Made by a program: the position numbers and the translations under genes
Notes under the pieces: model-generated
The model's input: the letters and a program-made list of their open reading frames with translations, nothing else
Database searches by the model: none
Told to the model about the DNA's origin: nothing
Shown: positions 33,157 through 41,982 of the stretch, in pieces
How the letters are laid out: every line of letters begins with the position of its first letter
How positions within the stretch are numbered: the first letter of the stretch is position 1
Source of the DNA: JAKZRT01 sp965247915
GTDB lineage: Bacteria; Pseudomonadota; Alphaproteobacteria; Rhodobacterales; Rhodobacteraceae
Assembly (NCBI GenBank): GCA_965247915.1
Contig: OZ252048.1
Span: 3,348,001-3,412,000 of the forward strand
DNA length: 64,000 nt
Reading direction: 5' to 3'

Positions 33157-35365
33157 CGCCTTTCTTAATCAAACACCTCCGCGAAAGGGCCCTACGACGG
33201 TCGTCGATTTTCTGAAATCACCCTATCCCCAGGCGACCCCGGCTGATGACTTCGACATCGAAGGCAAGGGCCGGTTTTTTAACCGCGAACTCAGCTGGTT
33301 GGCCTTCAACCGCCGCGTCATCGACGAGGCCAGCAGCGGTCGCGTACCGCTTTTGGAGCGGGTGCGGTTTCTGTCGATCGCGGCGGCGAACCTCGACGAA
33401 TTTTATACCGTCCGCGTCGCCGGCCTGCGCGAGCTGGCCAATGCCGGCAACACCACGCCGGCGCTCGACGGGCTGACGCCCGCCGAGCAACTGACCGTGA
33501 TCGACGCCGACGCGCGGGCGCTGATGACGCTGCAACAGGCGGTCTGGGCCAAGGTGCGGGGCGAGCTTGGCGAGGCCGGGATCACCATCGCGCACCCGGA
33601 CGATCTGGGCGAAGCCGATTGCGCCTTTCTAAGCAACTTCTTCCTTTCCGACGTCTTCCCGGTGCTGACGCCGCTGGCCATCGACCCGGCGCATCCGTTC
33701 CCGTTCATCCGCAACGAAGGCTTTTGCCTGGCGCTGCAGCTGAAACGCAAATCAGACGGACGGCGGCTCAGGGCGCTGTTGCCGATCCCGCATCAGATCG
33801 ACCGGTTCATCCGGCTGCCGGGACGCGGCGCGCAAAGGTTCCTGCCGCTCGAAGATGTGCTGTTGATGCACCTCGATAGCCTGTTTCCCGGCTATACTCC
33901 CAAAGGGTCCTGCGCATTTCTGGTGCTGCGCGACAGCGACCTGGAAGTCGAGGAAGAAGCCGAAGACCTGGTGCGCGAGTTCGAAGTGGCACTGAAACGC
34001 CGCCGCCGGGGCAAGGCCATGCACCTGAAAATTTCCGCTGGCGCCCCACCCGAACTGCGCGCCATGATTACCGGCGAATTATGCGTGACCGAGACCGAAA
34101 CGGTCGAGATCGACGGGCTGATCGGCATGAGCGACCTGAAAGAACTGATCGTCGACGACCGGCCCGACCTCATGTGGCCCAGCTTCACGCCGCGCGTGCC
34201 CGAACGGGTGCAGGACCACCACGGCGACATGTTCGACGCGATCCGCCAAAAGGACATGCTGCTGCACCACCCTTACGAGACCTTCGATATGGTGGTGAGG
34301 TTTCTCAACCAGGCGGCCCGCGACCCGGACGTTTTGGCGATCAAACAGACGCTCTACCGAACCTCGCGCGACAGCCCGATTGTGGCGGCGCTGTGCGAGG
34401 CCGCCGAGGCCGGCAAATCGGTCACTGCGCTGATCGAACTGAAAGCCCGCTTCGACGAAGCCGCCAACATCCGCCAGTCGCGGCGGCTGGAGCGCGCCGG
34501 CGCGCATGTGGTTTACGGGTTCATCAACTATAAAACCCACGCCAAAATAACCACTGTGGTGCGGCGTGACGCCAAGCGGCTGGTGACGTACACCCATTTT
34601 GGCACCGGCAATTACCACCCCGACACCGCTAAGATCTATATCGATCTTTCGTTTTTCACCTGCGACCCGGCGCTCGGGCGCGATGCCAACAAGGTCTTCA
34701 ACTATCTCAGCGGCTATGCCCAGCCCGAAGTGCTGGAAAACCTGTCGATCTCGCCGCTGACCCTGAAGACCACGCTTCTGGATCATATCGAGGCTGAAAT
34801 TTCCCATGTCCACGCCGGTCGGCCCGCATATATCTGGGCCAAGCTGAATTCGCTGATCGAGGAAGACGTGATCGACGCGCTTTACCGGGCCAGCCAGGCC
34901 GGCGTGAAGATCAGCCTGGTGGTGCGCGGCATCTGCGGGCTGCGGCCAGGGATCGCGGGGCTCAGCGACAACATCCGCATCAAGTCGATCATCGGAAGGT
35001 TCTTGGAACATTCGCGCATCATTTGTTTCGGCAATGGCGCGGCCTTGCCATCGAAAAAGGCGCGGGTTTTCATCTCGTCGGCCGACTGGATGGGCCGTAA
35101 CTTGAGCCGCAGGGTGGAAACCCTGGTCGAGATCGAAAACCCGACCGTCAAGGCGCAGCTGGTCGATCAGATCATGGCCGCCAACATGGCCGACACCGCG
35201 CAAAGCTGGCTGCTGTGCGCCGACGGCACCTCGCTGCGCCCCGATATACCGCAGGTTGCGTTCGCGTTCAGCTGCCACCGGTTTTTCATGGAAAACCCGT
35301 CGCTTTCGGGGCGCGGAAAGGCCGGCGCGAAAGATGTGCCGCATCTGACGCACACTACCGATTGA
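33134..35365 (+). CDS. ppk1: Polyphosphate kinase
   Basis: It makes polyphosphate from ATP reversibly at the cytoplasmic membrane. The PPK1 domain order is N-terminal FFNRELSWLAFNRRV, middle domain, C1 then C2. Near residue 450 lies the autophosphorylated histidine in GFINYKTHAK, followed by the HFGTGNYH motif. The start is uncertain: ATG 33134 gives 743 aa and overlaps the last 23 bases of hdaA. A longer frame back to 33068 exists but would overlap too far. The ppx gene follows 64 bp downstream, giving synthesis and degradation in one operon. Confidence 0.93.
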   Translation: MRPRRAHNAFLNQTPPRKGPTTVVDFLKSPYPQATPADDFDIEGKGRFFNRELSWLAFNRRVIDEASSGRVPLLERVRFLSIAAANLDEFYTVRVAGLRELANAGNTTPALDGLTPAEQLTVIDADARALMTLQQAVWAKVRGELGEAGITIAHPDDLGEADCAFLSNFFLSDVFPVLTPLAIDPAHPFPFIRNEGFCLALQLKRKSDGRRLRALLPIPHQIDRFIRLPGRGAQRFLPLEDVLLMHLDSLFPGYTPKGSCAFLVLRDSDLEVEEEAEDLVREFEVALKRRRRGKAMHLKISAGAPPELRAMITGELCVTETETVEIDGLIGMSDLKELIVDDRPDLMWPSFTPRVPERVQDHHGDMFDAIRQKDMLLHHPYETFDMVVRFLNQAARDPDVLAIKQTLYRTSRDSPIVAALCEAAEAGKSVTALIELKARFDEAANIRQSRRLERAGAHVVYGFINYKTHAKITTVVRRDAKRLVTYTHFGTGNYHPDTAKIYIDLSFFTCDPALGRDANKVFNYLSGYAQPEVLENLSISPLTLKTTLLDHIEAEISHVHAGRPAYIWAKLNSLIEEDVIDALYRASQAGVKISLVVRGICGLRPGIAGLSDNIRIKSIIGRFLEHSRIICFGNGAALPSKKARVFISSADWMGRNLSRRVETLVEIENPTVKAQLVDQIMAANMADTAQSWLLCADGTSLRPDIPQVAFAFSCHRFFMENPSLSGRGKAGAKDVPHLTHTTD

Positions 35366-35429
35366 TCCGGGGCAACGAGAGGCTGGCCTCTCTCCGAATT
35401 AGGCGACGCGTGAAACGCGACGCAGTCAA

Positions 35430-37085
35430 ATGGACAATACCCCCGACCAAGGCGCTCGCATTGACCGCCGGTTGGTGCCCGTGTCAGGGTCCGGGCAAAA
35501 GCAACGCCGCTTCGGGGACAGTTTGGACGGACACGAGAATATGCCAGGCCAGGACTGGGGCCGGTTTGGCCGCCCGATCTTCGAGGACCCATCGGCGCGA
35601 GCATTATCGCGCGTCGGTGTGGTCGATATCGGCTCGAACTCGGTGCGGCTGGTGGTGTTTGACGGCGCGGCGCGCAGCCCGGCCTATTTCTACAACGAAA
35701 AGATCATGTGTGCGCTTGGCGCGGGCCTGATCGAAACCGGTCGGCTGAACCCGCAGGGCCGGGCGCGGGCGCTGAGCGCGATCCGGCGGTTTCAGGCCAT
35801 CGCCCAGGGCACGGGCATCCCGCCTCTGACCGCGGTCGCGACGGTGGCGGTGCGCACCGCTTCGGATGGGCAGGACTTCTGCGACGAAGTGCGGCGCGAG
35901 ACCAGTCTCAACATCTATGTGATCGACGGCCTGGAAGAGGCGCGGCTGTCGGCTCAGGGCGTGCTGTTGGGCTGGCCCGAGGCGCGCGGCGTGGTCTGCG
36001 ACATCGGCGGCGCTTCGATGGAGCTTGCCGAGGTTGGCAGCGGCACGGTCGGGCGGCGGGTCACTTCGGACCTTGGGCCTTTGAACCTCAAGGCAATCAC
36101 CGGCGCCAAGGCCCGCAAGACCCATATCCGGGAACGGCTGGGCGAACTGCTCGACGAGCTGGAACACGCGCCACCGCGGCTGTTTCTGGTCGGCGGGTCG
36201 TGGCGCGCCTTCGCCCGGCTCGACATGGCGCGGCGCGGCTATCCGCTGCATGTGCTGCACGAATACCGCATGACGCCCGGCTCGGTGATCGCAACCGCCA
36301 AGTGGATAGGCGACCATTCACAGGCCGCGCTTTGCGCCATGACCGGATCCTCGGCGCAGCGCATGGCGCTGGTGCCAATGGCGGTCGAGGTGCTGCGCCA
36401 GCTGTTGCGCGCTCTGGAACCCAAAGATATCGCCATCTCGGCCTACGGCATCCGCGAAGGCATGCTTTATGAGCAGATGTCGCCGCGCCTGCGCCGCCGC
36501 GATCCGCTGATCGAGGCCTTCCGGTTTGCCGAGAAGAAAGACGCGCGCCTGCCGGGCTTTGGCCGCGCGCTTTACGACTTCGTGCGCCCGCTTTTCAAAA
36601 AATCGACGCCGCTGAGCCAGCTTAGGATCATCAAGGCGGCCTGCCTTCTGCACGACGTCAGCTGGCGCGCCCATCCTGTTTATCGCGCCGAGGTCTGTTT
36701 TGACAACGCCACCCGCGCCAACCTGGGCGGGCTCGACCATGCCGAGCGGGTGTTTCTGGGGGTGGCCCTGCTGCACCGTTACAAAAACAGCCGCGCCGGA
36801 TCGCCGTTCGAGCCGCTATTCGGCCTGATCGCCGAGCACGACCTGCACCGCGCCGAAGTTCTGGGCAAGGCCATGCGGCTGGGGTCGATGTTTTCGGTGC
36901 AGATGCCGCAGATGATGGGGCGGCTGAAATTCTACCCCAAGAAGAAGATTGTCGAAATGACCCTGCCGGCCCACGCAGAGCCGTTGTTCGGCGAGGTCGC
37001 CATGGCGCGGTTTGATGGGCTGGCGCGCAGCCTCGACGCCGAAACCCGCGTGCAGATCGCACCGCGCCCGCGCCAATCGCCGTAG
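35430..37085 (+). CDS. ppx: Exopolyphosphatase (Ppx/GppA family)
   Basis: It removes terminal phosphates from polyphosphate or converts pppGpp to ppGpp. The sugar-kinase/HSP70-like fold is seen in GVVDIGSNSVRLVVFDGAA at about residue 63, CDIGGASMELAEV (second phosphate loop) and the C-terminal HD-like part (AACLLHDVSW). It is 551 aa, including a 60-aa leader that is poorly conserved; starts at the ATG near residue 37 are also possible. It is the natural partner of ppk1. Confidence 0.9.
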   Translation: MDNTPDQGARIDRRLVPVSGSGQKQRRFGDSLDGHENMPGQDWGRFGRPIFEDPSARALSRVGVVDIGSNSVRLVVFDGAARSPAYFYNEKIMCALGAGLIETGRLNPQGRARALSAIRRFQAIAQGTGIPPLTAVATVAVRTASDGQDFCDEVRRETSLNIYVIDGLEEARLSAQGVLLGWPEARGVVCDIGGASMELAEVGSGTVGRRVTSDLGPLNLKAITGAKARKTHIRERLGELLDELEHAPPRLFLVGGSWRAFARLDMARRGYPLHVLHEYRMTPGSVIATAKWIGDHSQAALCAMTGSSAQRMALVPMAVEVLRQLLRALEPKDIAISAYGIREGMLYEQMSPRLRRRDPLIEAFRFAEKKDARLPGFGRALYDFVRPLFKKSTPLSQLRIIKAACLLHDVSWRAHPVYRAEVCFDNATRANLGGLDHAERVFLGVALLHRYKNSRAGSPFEPLFGLIAEHDLHRAEVLGKAMRLGSMFSVQMPQMMGRLKFYPKKKIVEMTLPAHAEPLFGEVAMARFDGLARSLDAETRVQIAPRPRQSP

Positions 37086-37115
37086 GGTGCGCATTCATGG
37101 CGCACCGCGCCCGTC

Positions 37116-37790
37116 TCAGGCGGCGTTGATCGCTTCCCAGGCCCGGTTGATCGCGATCAGGCGGTTTTCGGCCAGTCGGATCGCCTCTTCGGGCACCCCG
37201 CGCGCCAGCATCCGGTCAGGATGGGTGTCGCGCACCGCCTCGCGCCAGGCGGCGCGGATGACCTCGGGTCTGGCGTCGGGGGGCACGCCCAGCACCTCAA
37301 ACGGATCGGGCTCGGCGCCCGGCACCAGCCGCGCCCGCATCGACCGGAACGACCGGTCGGAAAGTCCAAATATCCCCGCCACCTCGGAAAGGAAATCATC
37401 TTCGCCGGGGTGATAGTTGCCATCCGCAAGCGCGATGTGGAATAGCACCTCCATCAGGTCGCAGAGCGTCCCTTCGGTATCGGCAAACATCGCCGCGATC
37501 CGGAGCGCATAAGCGTCGAACCCGGCCACATCCTGGTGCGCCAGATTGAACACCCGGGCCGCATGGGCCCCGTCTTCGCGGGGAATGTGAAAAATCTCGC
37601 GAAACGCCGCGACCTCGTCGCGGGTGACGCGGCCGTCGGCCTTGGCCATCTTGGCCCCCAACGCAATCACCGCGATGGTAAAGGCCACGCTGCGCTCGGG
37701 CGGGCTGCGCAGGCGGTCAAAAACCTCCCATAGCGCCTCGCCGGCGCGAAGGGCCGAAAGCGCCTCGCCAATGCGGGTCCAGATCGACAT
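37116..37790 (-). CDS. TerB-DnaJ domain co-chaperone (DjlA-like, soluble)
   Basis: A 224-aa protein with an N-terminal TerB-like domain (about 30-140, with acidic GAKMAKADGRVTRDEVAAF and HIALADGNYHPGEDDFL) and a C-terminal J domain of about 160-224 (DPFEVLGVPPDARPEVIRAA and the HPD triad in VRDTHPDRM). This is DjlA without its usual N-terminal membrane anchor. It likely stimulates DnaK ATPase; client unknown. It converges on ppx. Confidence 0.85.
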   Translation of the reverse strand: MSIWTRIGEALSALRAGEALWEVFDRLRSPPERSVAFTIAVIALGAKMAKADGRVTRDEVAAFREIFHIPREDGAHAARVFNLAHQDVAGFDAYALRIAAMFADTEGTLCDLMEVLFHIALADGNYHPGEDDFLSEVAGIFGLSDRSFRSMRARLVPGAEPDPFEVLGVPPDARPEVIRAAWREAVRDTHPDRMLARGVPEEAIRLAENRLIAINRAWEAINAA

Positions 37791-37821
37791 ATGCGCAGGC
37801 TAGCCGTCCCGTGCCAGATTG

Positions 37822-38322
37822 TCAGGCCTGCCCGATGATCTTTTGCATCAGCACAAGGTCCAGCCATCGCCCGCGCTTGTGGCCCACCAGCCGAAGCTGC
37901 CCGGCCACCTGAAACCCCAGGCCCTGGTGAAACGCCAGCGCGCCCGGGTTGGCGCCGCCGACCCCGGCGATCAGGCTGTGAACGCCCGCCGCGCGGGCAT
38001 GATCCTCGAGCGCCGCCATCAGCGCCCGGCCCAGCCCCTGCCGCCGCGCCGTCTTGCCGAGGTGAACGGTGTGTTCCATCGTGTGCGCATAGCCCGGCCC
38101 GGGCCGGAATTGCTTGTAAAACGCAAATCCCGCGACCGCACCGGCGCTGTCAAGCGCCACCAGATAGCCGTGCCCCTGCGCCTGCACCCCAGCGATCTCG
38201 CGGGCCACGTCGGCGGGCGTCATGACCAGGGGCGTGAAGGTGATCCAGGGATCGGCAACGATGGCGGCGCGAATTTCGGCAATGGCGGCCGCGTCGTCTT
38301 GGGTCGCTGCGCGGATGGTCAT
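37822..38322 (-). CDS. GNAT N-acetyltransferase
   Basis: A 166-aa acetyltransferase. The acetyl-CoA loop reads RRQGLGRALM, with GFAFYKQF and YAHTMEHTVHLG before it, close to the phosphinothricin-acetyltransferase subgroup of RimI-type enzymes. The C-terminal segment is FHQGLGFQVAGQLRLVG. It would acetylate an amino group of a small molecule. ATG 38322 overlaps the stop of the VOC gene (ATGA). Confidence 0.85.
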   Translation of the reverse strand: MTIRAATQDDAAAIAEIRAAIVADPWITFTPLVMTPADVAREIAGVQAQGHGYLVALDSAGAVAGFAFYKQFRPGPGYAHTMEHTVHLGKTARRQGLGRALMAALEDHARAAGVHSLIAGVGGANPGALAFHQGLGFQVAGQLRLVGHKRGRWLDLVLMQKIIGQA

Positions 38323-38987
38323 TCGATCACCTGTTCACCGCCCGGCGTGATGATGCCCGCCCGCAAGCGCGGCACTTCGGTGCGGATGATCCGGATGCGC
38401 GGATCATCAAGCGCTGCCAGCGCGCCGCGCAGCGCCTCGGCTTCCGGGTGCCCAACTTCCAGCCAGGCGAGCCTGCAGCCCATGTCGGGCAGGCGCGCGG
38501 CCGGGTGCGGCCCGTCCCAGGTCATCAGCGCCGGGTGCCCGCCATCGAAGGGCAGCCGCCCGTCATCCGGCACCGCCATGCGCCAGTTGAGATCGCCGCG
38601 CCTCAGAGCTATTGGCCGGCCCGCCGCCGCCGGAGCCTGCGCCAGCGCCGCCGCCAGATCATCGGTCCGGCAGATCCAGTTGGTCAGGCGCGGCGCGCCC
38701 GCAAAGTGATCGAGCGCGAACCACCGCGCCCGGCCCGGGTCGGGTGCGGCCGGGTCGACGGCGATCAACTCGAGATACTCTTCCGGTCCGAGCGACAACA
38801 GCCGATTGTGCGTGCCCATGGTTGGGTGGGTGCCGCCGGGCGCCAGCGGTACATCAAGGACGGCCTCGATGTCGGCCACTCCTTCCGCCAGGCTCGGGGC
38901 GGATATGGCAATATGATCAAACTTCAGAATTTTACCCGCCCCATGGCCGTCATTCCGACAGCCTAAAGCCAACCCGGCAAAGATCAA
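38319..38987 (-). CDS. VOC-superfamily (glyoxalase-like) protein
   Basis: A 222-aa protein with a glyoxalase-like fold, opening KFDHIAISAPSLAEGVADIE. A YLELIAVDP strand follows, and the second half is a repeat of the beta-alpha-beta fold. The start is uncertain: ATG 38987 gives an unusually long leader, and a near-cognate codon just before KFDHI could be used. Function unknown; VOC enzymes bind a metal and act on small substrates. Coupled to the GNAT gene. Confidence 0.7.
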   Translation of the reverse strand: MIFAGLALGCRNDGHGAGKILKFDHIAISAPSLAEGVADIEAVLDVPLAPGGTHPTMGTHNRLLSLGPEEYLELIAVDPAAPDPGRARWFALDHFAGAPRLTNWICRTDDLAAALAQAPAAAGRPIALRRGDLNWRMAVPDDGRLPFDGGHPALMTWDGPHPAARLPDMGCRLAWLEVGHPEAEALRGALAALDDPRIRIIRTEVPRLRAGIITPGGEQVIE

Positions 38988-39273
38988 ATAGCCGGAATTT
39001 ACTATGGGAGATCAAATTTTCACGCGCCGCTCACTGCGCGCTTGCACCCCGTTTTCGCGGCGCAAAACGGCGAAATAGGGACATTTCCCATTATCACATT
39101 TCCACAAATACTTATCTGTCCGCGGTCTGCTATTTTGTTGGCGGGCGGGAGGCCGGCAAATACTTGACCCGCTTTGAGGTCGTCTGGGAGCCGGGTCCCC
39201 AGCCCCTTGGGTAACCACCCAAACCGAACTGTTGACTGGCCCGGCGCTGTTGTCGCCAAGGCCGCAGATAAGG
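38988..39273. other. Interval without a recognised gene upstream of the IS110 transposase
   Basis: It includes the divergent upstream region of the VOC gene and the left flank of the IS110 element. IS110 elements lack terminal inverted repeats, so the exact boundary cannot be read here. No gene or tRNA seen. Confidence 0.4.
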
Positions 39274-40227
39274 ATGGATAACGTGACCTTAACACCTTAC
39301 TTCGCGGGATGCGACATTTCGCGGGACGGCCTGGACATTTGCCTGTTGCAGGGCGACAGCGAGCGTCATTTCAGTTTGCCGAACACGCCGCAGGGCCATG
39401 CGATGCTGCTTGAGAAGTTGGCCGGAACATCGCCTGAGCTCGTCGTTCTGGAGGCCAGTGGCGGCTATGAATCGGCGCTGTATGAGGCCCTTCAGGGCGC
39501 CGGAGTTCCGGTGGCGCGGCTGCTGCCCCAGCGGGTCCGGCAATTCGCCTATGCAGGCGGGCAACTGGCCAAGACCGACCGGATCGATGCCTATATTCTG
39601 GCGCTGTTCGGCCAGCGGATGCGCCCCGCACCAAGCCTCGATGAGCCAGCAGGTCAGCGCTACATCAAGGCTTTGACCACGCGACGGCGGGCGCTTCTGA
39701 CCCGCCGCATTGCCGAAAAATGCCAGCTCAAACAAGCCGCGTTTGAAGATATCCGCGCCATGATCCGCCACGCACTGACCCGGTTGGAGGCCGATATCAG
39801 GGCGCTGGACGCGCAGATCAATGCCCTGATCGAAGCGGACACGGCCTGGCGCAATCGCGCCCGCCGCCTGACCAGCCTTCCCGGGATCGGGGCGGTCACC
39901 AGTGCGGCGATGATTGCCGGGCTTCCCGAGCTCGGCCGCGTCACACGCGGGGAAATCGCCGCTCTGGTCGGCGTGGCACCGTTCGCGCGGCAAAGCGGTC
40001 GCTGGCGGGGCAAACGGGTGTGCCGCGGCGGGCGAAAAGACCTGCGAAATACCCTCTACATGGCGGCGCTGTCGGCGACACGCGCCAAAAGAACCCCGTT
40101 CTCTGCCCTCTACCAGCGGCTCGTCGATGCAGGAAAACCACCCAAACTGGCCATCACCGCCGTCATGCGAAAAATGGTCGTTACCCTGAATGCAATGGAA
40201 CGCGATCAGAAATTCTACGCAATATAA
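39274..40227 (+). CDS. IS110-family transposase
   Basis: A 317-aa RuvC-like DEDD transposase. The N-terminal DEDD_Tnp_IS110 domain starts with CDISRDGLDICLL and includes LVVLEASGGYE. The C-terminal transposase_20 part has LPGIGAVTSAAMIAGLPELG and the serine/Arg-rich RWRGKRVCRGGRKDLRNTLYMA. The start is chosen at ATG 39274 (MDNVTLTPYF); a longer frame adds 14 codons. Uninterrupted, it lies between the VOC gene and the TTT-operon, about 85 bp from the DUF4387 stop. Confidence 0.88.
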   Translation: MDNVTLTPYFAGCDISRDGLDICLLQGDSERHFSLPNTPQGHAMLLEKLAGTSPELVVLEASGGYESALYEALQGAGVPVARLLPQRVRQFAYAGGQLAKTDRIDAYILALFGQRMRPAPSLDEPAGQRYIKALTTRRRALLTRRIAEKCQLKQAAFEDIRAMIRHALTRLEADIRALDAQINALIEADTAWRNRARRLTSLPGIGAVTSAAMIAGLPELGRVTRGEIAALVGVAPFARQSGRWRGKRVCRGGRKDLRNTLYMAALSATRAKRTPFSALYQRLVDAGKPPKLAITAVMRKMVVTLNAMERDQKFYAI

Positions 40228-40235
40228 ACACTGTT

Positions 40236-40268
40236 GCTCCGGGGAGCGCGAGGGGCAGCGCCCCTCGC
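40236..40268. repeat. Dispersed hairpin repeat, copy 1
   Basis: CGGGGAGCGCGAGGGGC followed by the stem GCGAGGGGC-AGC-GCCCCTCGC (40248-40268). It shares CGGGGAGCGCG with copies at 48104-48137 and 63562-63578. It lies between the IS110 and DUF4387 genes, where it may end transcription coming from either side. Confidence 0.5.
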
Positions 40269-40312
40269 CCCAAGGCGACGCGGAACGCGGCGCAATGGCA
40301 TCCACGAACTGC

Positions 40313-40612
40313 CTAAATCTTGAGGTCCAGAAACAGCGCCGCTGTTGCGGCGCCGTGGATATCGCGGTCGGCAAGCGTGCCCTGAACCTGCGGCCTCGGC
40401 AGGCTGAACTTGACCACCCGAAGATCAGCGATATCAAAGCGTTTGATAGCCTCGGCCGGCGTCTTCAACAGTTCGCCGACAGCGGCGGTCGAAAGACCTT
40501 CCGAGATCGCTGCAAATGCCTCGGCCGTGCCGCAGAAAATATCCACGGTCAGCCAGAACGGCCCGGCGTTCTTGCTGCGCACTTTCTGGACCAGATCGCC
40601 AAGCCTAGCCAT
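40313..40612 (-). CDS. DUF4387 family protein
   Basis: A 99-aa protein, opening LGDLVQKVRSKNAGPFWLTV DIFC. DUF4387 genes are consistently found after DUF1446/AtuA-like genes, as here, where the two overlap by 8 bp. It may form a complex with that enzyme. Last gene of the tctCBA operon; its stop lies about 85 bp from the IS110 gene. Confidence 0.8.
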   Translation of the reverse strand: MARLGDLVQKVRSKNAGPFWLTVDIFCGTAEAFAAISEGLSTAAVGELLKTPAEAIKRFDIADLRVVKFSLPRPQVQGTLADRDIHGAATAALFLDLKI

Positions 40613-41978
40613 CGCCGGCCTCGATCACCTCAAGCCGGAACCCGTCCTTCGGGTCGTCCAGCGTCAGCACATGGTTGAGCGCGAACTCAAAGACCTGCCC
40701 CCTTGGCAATTCGGGCGGCGAAAAGGCGAAGGCGAAAGTCGGCTGTTCCTCGGTCCGGGTCAGCGGGTGGTGCAGCAGATAGGGGTTCAGCAATTTGGCA
40801 ATCTCGCCCGAAAGCGCTTCGGTCGCGGCGGTGACAATGGCCATGACGCCCACTTCGGTGGCCCCCGTGGTCGCGGTTTCCAGCCCCCCGAGCGCTGCGT
40901 TGTCGCCGATCAAACGCAGCTCGATGGTGAAATCTTCAGCCTTCAAACCAGCCTTCAAACCGAGGCGGTCGCCAACCTTGGCGCAGGCTCGGGTTTCGAC
41001 ATCCGCGCTCCACGCGCGCGCTGCGGCGACGTATCGGGGATCACGCAAGAGCGCGATCAGCACGGTCTGAAAGCCAGCCGGTCGTGCGCCCTCCAGCTTG
41101 ACCGTGTAGGTATCCGAAGGCACCCATTGTGCCCCGGTCACCCGGACCGACCGGTCGTCGATGGCCGAAAATTTCGCGCCCCGCACATCCAGATGCCCGC
41201 CGGGCTCAAAAAGGATGAAAGGGTCAGAATTTTCATAGAGCATATGCGCCGACACCGTGTGCGGCGTTGCGCGCGAGCTTTCGGCCATCGGCGTTACCGT
41301 GAAACCCTCAACATCGAAGTCGACCGTGATCACGCCCGACTGCGGGTTGGTGGCGCAAAGCGCCCCACACTCGCCCACCTTCGCGCCGTGCCAGGCCGCC
41401 CCCGCGTTGCACCCGCACGCCAGCGGCAGGGCGGCGATGATCGCGGTGTCGGTGGTGCGTCCGGCGATGACGATGTCAGCCCCCGTCGCCAGGGCTGCGT
41501 TGATCGCCTCGGCCCCGGCCAGCGCCACGATATTTGTGCAGCTTTCCAGAACCTCGGCGCTGATCGGGGGGGCCGGTTCAAGCGGCGCGATCCGCCCCTC
41601 GACCAGGGCTTGGGTCATCGCCGCCGCACTTTGCCCGCTTTTCAGGACGGCGACCCGCAACCGCTCGCCGCGTTCCACGGCAATATCGCGGGTGATGTCG
41701 ACCAGCCAGTCGACGGCGCTGTCGGCCCCGCAAGTGCCCGCCGTTCCGATCACCAGCGGCACTCCCGCCTGGGCCCGCGCGGCGATCAGCCCGGCCCATT
41801 CGGCCTTGGTCGAGGCGCGCGAATATTTCGAGGTCCCGGTGCCCAGATAATGCGGCCCCGAATCGGTTGACCCGCCGTCGATAGCGATAATGTCGGGCTT
41901 TGCGGCGACGCCGCGCGCCAGTGCCGCGTGGTCATAGCCCAGCCCCAGCGCGCCGGAGGGGATCAGCACCTTTGTCAT
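40605..41978 (-). CDS. AtuA-like acyclic terpene/acyl utilization protein (DUF1446)
   Basis: A 457-aa DUF1446 protein with the usual opening LIPSGALGLGYDHAALARGVA, then DIIAIDGGSTDSGPHYLG and, further on, VIAGRTTDTAII. The archetype AtuA takes part in citronellol/geranyl-CoA breakdown in Pseudomonas, but many DUF1446 proteins sit in other carboxylate pathways and no reaction is proven. In this operon it follows the TTT transporter, so it probably acts on the imported carboxylate. ATG 41978 begins 4 bp after the tctA stop. Confidence 0.82.
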   Translation of the reverse strand: MTKVLIPSGALGLGYDHAALARGVAAKPDIIAIDGGSTDSGPHYLGTGTSKYSRASTKAEWAGLIAARAQAGVPLVIGTAGTCGADSAVDWLVDITRDIAVERGERLRVAVLKSGQSAAAMTQALVEGRIAPLEPAPPISAEVLESCTNIVALAGAEAINAALATGADIVIAGRTTDTAIIAALPLACGCNAGAAWHGAKVGECGALCATNPQSGVITVDFDVEGFTVTPMAESSRATPHTVSAHMLYENSDPFILFEPGGHLDVRGAKFSAIDDRSVRVTGAQWVPSDTYTVKLEGARPAGFQTVLIALLRDPRYVAAARAWSADVETRACAKVGDRLGLKAGLKAEDFTIELRLIGDNAALGGLETATTGATEVGVMAIVTAATEALSGEIAKLLNPYLLHHPLTRTEEQPTFAFAFSPPELPRGQVFEFALNHVLTLDDPKDGFRLEVIEAGDG

Positions 41979-41982
41979 GCGC

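Noticed and set aside
40410..41870. Long plus-strand open frame opposite the DUF1446 gene
   Set aside because: It is a high-GC antisense shadow; the minus-strand gene has clear family motifs and operon overlaps.
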